A stretch of 61,307 nucleotides of DNA from Oscillospiraceae bacterium (GTDB taxonomy: Bacteria > Bacillota > Clostridia > Oscillospirales > Oscillospiraceae), in NCBI GenBank assembly GCA_017380435.1, contig JAFODZ010000053.1:1-61307 (forward strand), written 5' to 3'. Every line of letters starts with the position of its first letter. Within the stretch, counting starts at the first letter, position 1. The position numbers and the translations under genes were made by a program. This document shows, piece after piece, positions 34,472 to 42,500 of the stretch. The notes under the pieces are model-generated. The model was not told the DNA's origin and did not search any database. It saw nothing but the letters and a program-made list of their open reading frames with translations.

Positions 34472-35047
34472 ATGAAAGAGTATATTGCCATTGCCATCGT
34501 GGCGGGCGCTGTTTTTGGCATCTGCGCGCTGGTTGACTGGGCGTTTAAAAAAATATTCCGCTCCCAGAGCCAGCACCGCAGCGGAACGGCCGTCCGGCTG
34601 AGTAAGCGCTACGGCTCGGTGGGACTGATTCTTGCGGTGTTTGGCGTTTCTGTGGTACTGGTAGGCATTCCGGATAACTGGCTGTTTCTTGCGGCAGGCG
34701 TACTGTTTGTTCTGATCGGCATCGGGCTTGTGGCCTATTATCTTTCTTTCGGCGTGTTTTACGATGATGACGGCTTTGTGCTGACCACCATAGGTAAGAA
34801 AAGCAAAACCTACGGCTACGGGGATATCCAGGGTCAGCAGTTGTATGTGACCACCGGCGGTGGCGTGATCGTGGAGATATACCTATGCGACGGCAGGACA
34901 TTTCAGATCCAGTCTGCTATGGACGGCGGCTTTGCATTTATGGACCACGCCTTCCAAAAATGGCTGGAGCAGACAGGGAAACAACAGGATCAGTGTGATT
35001 TTTATGACCCGCAGCAATGCTGCTGGTTTCCCAAGGCGGGGGTGTAA
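34472..35047 (+). CDS. Membrane protein with PH-like tail, unknown
   Basis: 191 residues. Three hydrophobic segments (about 3-24, 50-66 and 69-91) are followed by a soluble C-terminal part of about 95 residues. That part reads like a short beta-rich PH-like domain (FGVFYDDDGFVLTTIGKKSKTYGYGDI) and ends with a Cys/Trp pair (QQCCWF). The relation to other PH-like membrane proteins is by pattern only. GGAGTAGGC lies before ATG 34472. It is 12 bases after the cyclo-ligase gene and is probably translated with it. No function is assigned. Confidence 0.65.
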   Translation: MKEYIAIAIVAGAVFGICALVDWAFKKIFRSQSQHRSGTAVRLSKRYGSVGLILAVFGVSVVLVGIPDNWLFLAAGVLFVLIGIGLVAYYLSFGVFYDDDGFVLTTIGKKSKTYGYGDIQGQQLYVTTGGGVIVEIYLCDGRTFQIQSAMDGGFAFMDHAFQKWLEQTGKQQDQCDFYDPQQCCWFPKAGV

Positions 35048-35049
35048 AT

Positions 35050-35664
35050 ATGCACATCCCAAATGGAACGACGGCACAGCTTGAGCTTGTGAGCTTTGCC
35101 GATGCGCTGCAGGCGGCCAATACGCCCAATGACGATTATGATGTAGAGAAATGGATCTATGTCCCGAATTTCTATTCGGAGTACCGCTACATATTGGGTA
35201 CCCGGGGCAAAAACCCCTTGATCTGCATTGGCATCAACCCCTCAACGGCGCAGCCCGGAGATTTGGACAATACCCTCAAATCCGTGGAGCGGATCGCGCT
35301 GGGCAACGGCTTTGACAGCTTTATTATGTTTAATGTATATGCCCAGCGGGCAACCAACCCGGATGCCATGGAAAAGCAGTGCAATGCTCTGCTGCATCGG
35401 GAGAATATGCAGGCATTTTCCTATGTGCTGTCCATTGCGGAGAACCCCGTTGTGTGGGCGGCCTGGGGCACGATCATTGAAAAACGGGCGTATTTGCCCC
35501 AATGCCTGAAGGATATGGTCCAAATCGGCCAGTCCTACGGGGCAAAATGGGTCTGCGCAGGCAAATGCAGCAAGATGGGCCATCCCCATCACCCTTTATA
35601 CCTGCGCAAGGACGAAAAGGTCTATCCCTTCGAGGTGGAAAAGTACCTCAATGGGATGCCGTAG
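35050..35664 (+). CDS. DUF1643 domain-containing protein
   Basis: 204 residues. The signature is RYILGTRG, PLICIGINPSTAQPGDLDNT and FIMFNVYAQRATNPD, with WAAWGTIIEKRAYL and a C-terminal GHPHHPLYLRKDE. This DUF1643 family is found in many bacteria and phages, but its role is unknown; the fold resembles nucleotide-handling enzymes only loosely. A start at 35017 is possible, but GGGGGTG leads ATG 35050. It is two bases after the previous stop. Confidence 0.82.
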   Translation: MHIPNGTTAQLELVSFADALQAANTPNDDYDVEKWIYVPNFYSEYRYILGTRGKNPLICIGINPSTAQPGDLDNTLKSVERIALGNGFDSFIMFNVYAQRATNPDAMEKQCNALLHRENMQAFSYVLSIAENPVVWAAWGTIIEKRAYLPQCLKDMVQIGQSYGAKWVCAGKCSKMGHPHHPLYLRKDEKVYPFEVEKYLNGMP

Positions 35665-35678
35665 GGGAGAGGTGCATT

Positions 35679-35852
35679 ATGGACAATCTGTGCGAAACTT
35701 GCTGGAATTACGATTACGACGAGGAATTTGACGAATACTACTGTATGATGGATTTGGATGAGGATGAGGTCTATCGGTATCTGGCCTCCCGCCAGACCCG
35801 CTGCCCTTACTACCGCCAGGGCGATGACTATACCCTTGCCCGCAGGCAGTAG
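35679..35852 (+). CDS. Small acidic Cys protein (DUF6472-like)
   Basis: 57 residues. MDNLCETCWNYDYDEEFDEYYC begins a small protein with cysteines at 5, 8, 22 and 42, enough for one metal site, and an acidic stretch (DLDEDEVYRYL). The pattern (CxxCxNYxYDEExDxYYC) matches a family of short Clostridia proteins annotated as DUF6472. AGGGGAGAGG precedes ATG 35679. It lies 14 bases after the DUF1643 gene and closes that group. A metal-binding role is inference from cysteine spacing. Confidence 0.75.
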   Translation: MDNLCETCWNYDYDEEFDEYYCMMDLDEDEVYRYLASRQTRCPYYRQGDDYTLARRQ

Positions 35853-35899
35853 AGCGTGTAGCTCAACCATATCGTTTTTAAAAATATACAATCTATCAT

Positions 35900-35930
35900 G
35901 GGCGTGTTGCAAATAATAGGCAACACGCCC
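35900..35930 (+). terminator. Terminator after the DUF6472-like gene
   Basis: GGGCGTGTTGC pairs with GCAACACGCCC around AAATAATAG, then GATTTTTTT. Strong stem and T-run. Confidence 0.9.
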
Positions 35931-35940
35931 GATTTTTTTG

Positions 35941-36340
35941 GTCAAACACAAGAGAAAATCGGCTTGTATTTCTGAAAAATTGCAAAATTTATAATATAAA
36001 AAATCCGAAAATTTTCAAAAAACCAAAATTTTTCACCATGGCAAAGGTCGCTAATGCAGCAAATACAAGCAGCGCCGAAATTGAAAAACACCTACTGCCC
36101 CAACGGGTTTGGGGATTTTACGATCCGGTTTAAGAGGCATCAATTTTCCGGGCAGAATTTGACCAACGGCAAACATTGTTTTCTAATATCGTGAACAAAT
36201 TGCCTGCACTAGATATAGAAAGAGAAAAAGATATAGATATATGTATAGATATAGGGAAGCCGGAGCAAAATGCACCTTTTTCAATCTTGGGCATAATGAT
36301 AGATAGGGATCTGTTTAGGCGGGCATCTAAAAATGGGAAA
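35941..36340. other. AT-rich intergenic stretch, no gene seen
   Basis: About 400 bases without a supported gene. It is AT-rich with A/T tracts near 35980-36030 and a microsatellite-like run of GATATA units near 36215-36255. The longest plus-strand frame (36176-36376, 66 residues) has a repetitive Asp/Ile stretch and no ribosome binding site. It could be a decayed gene or phage scar; nothing proves it. Confidence 0.4.
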
Positions 36341-36348
36341 ATAAATAG

Positions 36349-36377
36349 TTGTCAACTGCGGCGATATCGTGTATAAT
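36349..36377 (+). promoter_or_regulatory. Sigma-A promoter for murC-ddl
   Basis: TTGTCA (36349-36354), 17 bp, consensus TATAAT (36372-36377); murC starts 41 bases later. Confidence 0.75.
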
Positions 36378-36418
36378 ATAACGGATTATAGAAAATTATA
36401 TTCGGAGGGAATAACCGA

Positions 36419-37777
36419 ATGGAACATAACAACAGTGAACTGCTGCAGTACATCGCCCCGGGAAAGACCGTGCATCTGATCGGTATCGGCGGTGTTTCCA
36501 TGCGTTCTTTAGGACCCGTTCTGACGGGAATGGGCGTAAAAGTCACCGGCTCTGACCGGGATGCATCCAAATCCACCAAGGAGCTGGAAGAACAGGGAAT
36601 CAAAATCATCATTGGACACTATGCCGAAAATGTGATCGGCGCAGACTGCGTGATCCGCACCTCTGCTGTCCATGACGACAACCCGGAGATCATCAGCGCC
36701 CATCGTCTTGGCATTCCCGTTTTTGAACGGGCGCAGGCCTGGGGCGTGATTATGAAGAGCTATCAAAATGCCATCTGTGTTTCCGGTACTCACGGCAAAA
36801 CCACAGTCACCTCCATGATCACCCATATTATGATGGAGGCAGACAAAGACCCCACCGTTATGATCGGCGGCTATCTGCCTTTGATCCAGTCCTGCCACCG
36901 GGTAGGCAAGGGGGATACCATTATTTTGGAAGCCTGTGAGTACTGCGATTCCTTCCTGAGCTTCTATCCCAGCCTGTCTGTGATCCTGAACATCGAGGAG
37001 GATCACCTGGATTACTTTAAAGACCTGGCGGATATCCAAAAATCCTTCCGCAAATTTGCCCAGCTGGCATCCGACCGGGTGCTGGTCAACGGTGACGATC
37101 CCCACTGCCTGCAGGCGGTAGAGGGTCTGACCTATACCACCTTCGGCTTCGGCGGGGAAAATACGGTTCACCCGGATAATCTTTGCCCCGATTGGCAGCA
37201 TATGGATGTGGTGTGCGATGGACAGTTCTATTGCCACCTGGATCTGAAGGTTATGGGCAAGCACAATGCCCTCAATGCTTTGGCATCGGCCGCTGCAGCA
37301 TGGATGCTGGGCGTTCCCGGCGAGGTTGCGGCTAAGGGACTGGCTACCTTTGTCGGTGCCCACCGCCGGATGCAGTTCAAGGGCAAGTACAACGGCGCAG
37401 ACCTGTACGACGATTTTGCCCACCATCCCGATGAACTGCGGGCTGTGATCGATGTGGTCAAGACTATGGGTTACAAGCGTTTTGTGTTGGTGTTCCAGCC
37501 TTATACCTACACCCGCACCGTTTCCTTCTTTGATGATTTTGTCCGGGAGCTGGAGAAGGCGGACCATTTGGTGCTGCCGGAGATCTGTGCAGCAAGAGAG
37601 ACGGATACTTTGGGCATCTCGTCCCGGCATTTGCAGGAGAAAATCCCCGGCAGTGTGTATTTTGAAACCTTGCCTGAGGTGACAGAGTATCTTTGCTCCA
37701 TCGCCCGGGAGGGTGATATGATCCTGTCCTCCGGCTGCGGCGATGTGTATAAAGCCATCGATGCCATGCTGGAGTAA
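36419..37777 (+). CDS. murC: UDP-N-acetylmuramate-L-alanine ligase
   Basis: 452 residues. VHLIGIGGVSMRSLGPVL is the N-terminal nucleotide-sugar fold, GTHGKTTVTSM is the ATP P-loop, and DDFAHHPDEL is the MurC signature. MurC adds L-Ala to UDP-MurNAc in the cytoplasm, the first peptide step of cell-wall precursor assembly. GGAGGGAATAACCGA precedes ATG 36419. It is followed by ddl and a DUF1934 gene. The GGVS replaces GGIGMS of many MurC; the overall motif set favours MurC rather than Mpl, but a variant role cannot be excluded. Confidence 0.88.
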   Translation: MEHNNSELLQYIAPGKTVHLIGIGGVSMRSLGPVLTGMGVKVTGSDRDASKSTKELEEQGIKIIIGHYAENVIGADCVIRTSAVHDDNPEIISAHRLGIPVFERAQAWGVIMKSYQNAICVSGTHGKTTVTSMITHIMMEADKDPTVMIGGYLPLIQSCHRVGKGDTIILEACEYCDSFLSFYPSLSVILNIEEDHLDYFKDLADIQKSFRKFAQLASDRVLVNGDDPHCLQAVEGLTYTTFGFGGENTVHPDNLCPDWQHMDVVCDGQFYCHLDLKVMGKHNALNALASAAAAWMLGVPGEVAAKGLATFVGAHRRMQFKGKYNGADLYDDFAHHPDELRAVIDVVKTMGYKRFVLVFQPYTYTRTVSFFDDFVRELEKADHLVLPEICAARETDTLGISSRHLQEKIPGSVYFETLPEVTEYLCSIAREGDMILSSGCGDVYKAIDAMLE

Positions 37778-37793
37778 AATAAGAGGTATGATT

Positions 37794-38864
37794 ATGGATA
37801 AGCTGAATGTTTGCATACTGTTTGGCGGCATTAGTCCGGAGCATGATGTGTCCTTGCGGTCTGCCGAATCGGTTTTGCAGAATCTGAATCCCGAAAAGTA
37901 CAATATTCTGCCTGTGGGCATTACCAAAGAGGGGCAGTGGTTCCTGTACGGCGGCTGCGACTATTCCCAGCTGCCCGGGGATAAATGGCTGGATCACCCG
38001 GATAACTGCAAGGCTATGATCTCTCCCGTCCGGGGCCAGGGACTTCTGTGCTTCCAGGCTGAGGGCGTGGCGTTTCAGCCGGTAGATGTAGTTTTTCCCG
38101 TGCTTCACGGCGAAAATGGCGAAGACGGCGCTATGCAGGGACTTCTGCAGATGGCGGGCATCCCCTATGTTGGCCCCCATGTTGCCGAATCCGCGGTGTC
38201 TATGGATAAGACGCTGACAAAATTGGTGGCCGACCAGGCCGGAGTTCCCCAGGCTGCCTGGGAGCTGATCCGTGCTTCTGAACTGAAAAACCGTATGGAG
38301 CAGATTTTGGATAAGATCGAAGACCGCTTTGCTTACCCTGTGTTTGTTAAGCCTGCCGGTACCGGGTCATCTGTGGGTGTCTCTAAGGCTATGGACCGTA
38401 TTCAGCTGAAAAATGCGCTGGAAGTAGCCGGCGAATTTGACGAGAAGATTCTTGTGGAAGAGTTCATTCATGGCAGGGAAGTGGAGGTAGCTGTTTTGGG
38501 CAACGATAGCCCCGTGGCCTCCATCTGCGGTGAGATCGATTCCGGCGCGGAGTTTTACGACTACGACGCCAAATATATCACCGATACCTCGATAGCCTAT
38601 ATTCCTGCCCGGATCCCCGAGACCGTGGAGGAGCAGGTCCGGGAGCAGGCGATAAAGGTCTATACCGCCATTGGCTGCAAGGGTCTGAGCCGTGTGGATT
38701 TCTTCGTGACATACGAAGACAACCGGGTGGTATTCAACGAGATCAATACCTTGCCCGGATTTACTTCCATTTCCATGTACCCTAAGCTGTTTGCCGCCAG
38801 CGGCATTGCCTATGACGAATTGCTGGATCAGCTGCTGAAGCTGGCTATGGAGGCGTTTGGATGA
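37794..38864 (+). CDS. ddl: D-alanine-D-alanine ligase
   Basis: 356 residues of the ATP-grasp family. VCILFGGISPEHDVSL is the N-terminal signature, YVGPHVAESAVSMDK and PVFVKPAGTGSSVGVSK form the ATP site, and VVFNEINTLPGFTSISMYPK is the metal-binding end. Ddl joins two D-Ala for the pentapeptide. Between the possible starts 37743, 37788 and 37794, the last is chosen because AGAGG stands 7 bases before it. The end of the protein overlaps DUF1934 by four bases (ATGA). The loop residues do not show the His of D-Ala-D-Lac or the Phe-to-other changes of vancomycin-resistance ligases, so ordinary Ddl is favoured. Confidence 0.92.
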   Translation: MDKLNVCILFGGISPEHDVSLRSAESVLQNLNPEKYNILPVGITKEGQWFLYGGCDYSQLPGDKWLDHPDNCKAMISPVRGQGLLCFQAEGVAFQPVDVVFPVLHGENGEDGAMQGLLQMAGIPYVGPHVAESAVSMDKTLTKLVADQAGVPQAAWELIRASELKNRMEQILDKIEDRFAYPVFVKPAGTGSSVGVSKAMDRIQLKNALEVAGEFDEKILVEEFIHGREVEVAVLGNDSPVASICGEIDSGAEFYDYDAKYITDTSIAYIPARIPETVEEQVREQAIKVYTAIGCKGLSRVDFFVTYEDNRVVFNEINTLPGFTSISMYPKLFAASGIAYDELLDQLLKLAMEAFG

Positions 38865-39283
38865 AACGGGAAATGGTGCTGTCGCTGAAGGCGATACAAA
38901 GCTATATGGGGCAGGACCCGGATGTGGTGGAGCTTGTGACCGACGGCATTCTGGAAACGACGGAAAATGGCTTTGCTATCAGCTACGACGAAAGTGCGCT
39001 GACGGGTCTGGAGGGCGTCAGAACGAGCTTCCTGCTTGAAAACGACAGCGTTACCCTCAAGCGTACCGGAAAGCTGAATTCCCAAATGTATTTCTGCCAG
39101 GGTGTCAGCCATGATTCGCTGTATGAAACGGAGTTTGGTGCGCTGCTGTTGACGGTGTGCGCCACACGGATCCATTGGGACCTTTCCGCCGAGGGCGGCA
39201 CGGTAGAGCTGGCATACCGCATCGAGATCGAGCACGATGCCTCCGGCACCGTGGACTACCATTTGGAGTTGAAAGCAAAATAA
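38861..39283 (+). CDS. DUF1934 domain-containing beta-barrel protein
   Basis: 140 residues. The family is seen from GQDPDVVELVTDG near the start, ISYDESALTGLEG, the repeated short strands (FGALLLTVCA) and the last YRIEIEHDASGTVDYHLEL. It belongs to the DUF1934 (YwiB-like) small calycin-like barrels, of unknown function. It overlaps ddl by ATGA, so its translation is coupled to it. The gene ends at a terminator 8 bases later. Any role in envelope synthesis is suggested only by the neighbours. Confidence 0.82.
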   Translation: MKREMVLSLKAIQSYMGQDPDVVELVTDGILETTENGFAISYDESALTGLEGVRTSFLLENDSVTLKRTGKLNSQMYFCQGVSHDSLYETEFGALLLTVCATRIHWDLSAEGGTVELAYRIEIEHDASGTVDYHLELKAK

Positions 39284-39290
39284 ATATGCG

Positions 39291-39320
39291 CTGCTGCAAG
39301 ACCAAGGTTTTGCAGCAGCT
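39291..39320 (+). terminator. Terminator after DUF1934
   Basis: GCTGCTGCAA (39291-39300) pairs with TTGCAGCAGC (39311-39320) and is followed by TTTTTT. Confidence 0.9.
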
Positions 39321-39443
39321 TTTTTGTACATAGAGGCTAAAAAAACGGCACGGTACCATGGATTGTGCAATCTGCACGAAAAACGGCACTATATCTTGAG
39401 GAAAAAACAAAAAAACTTTTACAACAAAATCAAGATATTGTGG

Positions 39444-39472
39444 TTGACAGGAAAATGGAAAAATTGTAAAAT
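39444..39472 (+). promoter_or_regulatory. Sigma-A promoter for the large secreted enzyme
   Basis: TTGACA (39444-39449), 17 bp, TAAAAT (39467-39472); RNA from about 39479 leaves a leader of 58 bases. Confidence 0.75.
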
Positions 39473-39536
39473 TATAGTGTTTCTGTATAACCCAGAATAA
39501 TCAATGAAAGAAGCATTACAAGGAGGATACCCAGCT

Positions 39537-42500
39537 ATGAAAAAAACCATCGTTCGTGTTATTTCCTTGTGCTTGCTGGTAGTAATGTGCCTGCAGTTCG
39601 CCCCCATGGAGGCGAAGGCACTGAGCTACAGCGGATCGTCTTCTTATCGGTCCGGCAAGTACTATACTGCCCTTACTAAGGTCAAACTTACGGGCAATCA
39701 GCGTACTGACATTGTAAATGTTGCAAAATCCCAGATCGGCTACCAGGAAGGCAGCTCTTCCTCCAAATTGTCCGGCACAACTTACGGCGGCAGCAACTAC
39801 ACCGAGTATGGCCGTTGGTACGGCATGCAGGATATGTGGTGCGCAATGTTCGTGTCTTGGTGCGCCCATGTGGCAGGTATTCCTACCTCCATTGTGCCTT
39901 CCCACTCCTATACACCCACCGGCCTCTCCTGGTTTAAGAACAAAGGACAGGCTTATTCCAGAGCTACGGTTGCCGCAGGTAAATATACACCTCAGCCCGG
40001 TGATATTATTTATTTCAAATCCTCCCGCAACTCCAACTCCACCAACCACATTGGTATCGTCACCGGTTATTCCGGCGGTACTGTTTATACCATCGAGGGC
40101 AACACCAGCTCTGCTACCATTTCCACCAACGGCGGCGCAGTGTGCTCCAAGTCCTATTCCATCAGCAATACATATATCGTTTATATCTGTAAGCCCAGCT
40201 ATAAGAATACCAGCACTACCTCCTCCAGCACCACTTCCTCCAGCACTACTACCTCCAGCAGCGGCCTGTACACCGGCACCAACAACTGGATTCCCGACAG
40301 CGTACAGCCCATCGTGTTTAACGCTTCTTACTATTCCGCCAAGTACGCCGACCTGAAGAAGGCATTTGGCACCGACGGTAAGAAGCTGTACCAGCACTTC
40401 CTGGACTGCGGCGCAAAGGAAGGCCGCCAGGCCAGCGCTGTCTTCAGCGTGAGTACCTATCTGAATTCCAACGCTGACTTGAAGAAGGCTTTTGGCAGTG
40501 ACTACAAGGCAGCTATCAAGCACTTTGCTTCCAACGGTATCAAGGAAACCCGTGTGACCGCTCCCTGTGTCAACCTGGGTACAGGCTTCAAGGCCCGGAT
40601 CAATGTTTCTACCGCCACATTGAACCTCTCTCTGAACGGAACAGATGTTATTACCTATAAGCCCAGCGATGCCGCTGCGCAGATCTGGAAGTTCGACCGT
40701 CAGAGTGACGGCACCTACAAGATCACCAATACCAAGACCGGTCAGGTCCTGGCTCTGAACGGCGCTTCGAAGTCTGCAGGTGCCAAGGTTATCATTCAAA
40801 ACAGTAACAACTCCGCAGCTCAGAGATGGTATATCTATGAAAGCGGTACGTCCGGCAAGTATATCTTCCGGCCTAAGTGTGCCCCCGGTGTTATTATTGG
40901 TGTTAAGGGTAATTCTGCATCCGCTGAGGCAGCAATCCAGTCCGTGAAATACAGCAACTCCAAGGGCCAAAGATTTGGTATTACCAAAATCACTTCCAAC
41001 ACCACAAGCTCCACAACCACAACCACCACTACTACTACCGAGACGGTTGCAAACCTGGGTGATAAGTTCCATGCAAAGATTGGCTCTGTCAGTGCATCCG
41101 GTAAGAACCTGTCTCTGAACAATAGCAATGTCATTGTGTACACCAGCAGCAAGGCCCCCGCTCAGACCTGGCGCTTCTCCCGTCAGAGCGATGGCAGCTA
41201 TATTATCATCAACCAGAAGACTGGCGATGCGCTCACAGTTGCCGGCAACGGCACCGCTTCCGGTACCAATGTGCAGCTTGGGAAGAACACCGGTGCAAAG
41301 GGTCAAAAATGGTTTATCTACGAAAAGAACGGTAAGTATTCGCTCCGTCCCGCTTGCGCAACCGGCTGTGCACTGAATGTAACTACTGGCGCAACAGCAG
41401 ATATGCCCAATATTCAGATCGCCACCAAAAACAGCGCAAATACTCAGCAGTTTACCATCACCAAAGGAGCATTCGTTGATTTGGTTGCGCCCGCTGATGT
41501 AGGCACCGATTTCATCGCCAACATCAAAAATGTGAATGCCGGCCTGAATCTGTCTCTGAATGGCAACAACGTTGTCATCGATACCGCCTCCAATGCAGCC
41601 GCACAGAAGTTTAAGTTCGAGCGTCAGAGCGATGGCAGCTACAAGATCATCAACCAGAAGAACAGCTACGTTCTGGAAGTTGCAAGCAACGCCCAGGGCG
41701 CAAATGTGCAGATTGCCAAGAGCGACAACAGCAAAGAGCAGAGATGGTTCATCTATGTGAGAGAAGGCCACTATATCTTCCGTCCCGTTTCTTCGGGCTA
41801 TGTGCTGAAAACCTTAGACGGTGGTACTGCGCTGAAAACCAGACTGGATATTAACACTCTCAGCACAACAAAGGTACCGCTCTTCGACATCACCAACATC
41901 ACCAGCACAAAAGTTACTTACAGTGTTGCTTCTCCTTATAACACAAACAGTGTTGGTACATATGCCACCTTGAATGAAGCAAAGTCCGTTGCAAATTCCA
42001 AGGTTCATTATGGTTACGTTGTATTTGATTCCAACGGAAAGTTCGTATATACCCCCGCAACTTCTCTGACTGCTTCCAAGATCATTTGGAAGGCAAAGGA
42101 AGATGCCGACTATATGCGCACCAAGGGTTGGAAATACGGCGATGCCAGCAAGAATCCCTATCTGGATAAGACTGAAAAAGTTGTATCCTGCGACAGATTT
42201 GTTGGATGGGTATTGGGCGATGTTGGCTTCACTAGTGGTCAGCCTGCAACCAAGGGCCTGCCTCTGGTTGCTCTGGAGCAGTTCATGATCAAGAACGGCT
42301 TCACCAAGATAACAGATGTGACCAAGATCGAAGCTGGTGACATCGTGTATGTCGGTCACTTCTCCGCTCCCGGTACTGCAAACTATAACATTCCTCGCCA
42401 TGTATTCATCAGCGCCAGCAGCTATAAGTCGGGCAACGGAACCACCTATCGCTACGACGCAGGCAGCAACTCCAGAATCCAGTCTACGCAGCCCTCTCGC

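Noticed and set aside
36509..37927. 472-residue frame opposite murC
   Set aside because: Shadow frame crossing from murC into ddl; no motif and no ribosome binding site.
39516..41771. 751-residue minus-strand frame in the large secreted enzyme
   Set aside because: Repeats of the real gene read backwards; Gly/Val/Cys-rich without a fold.
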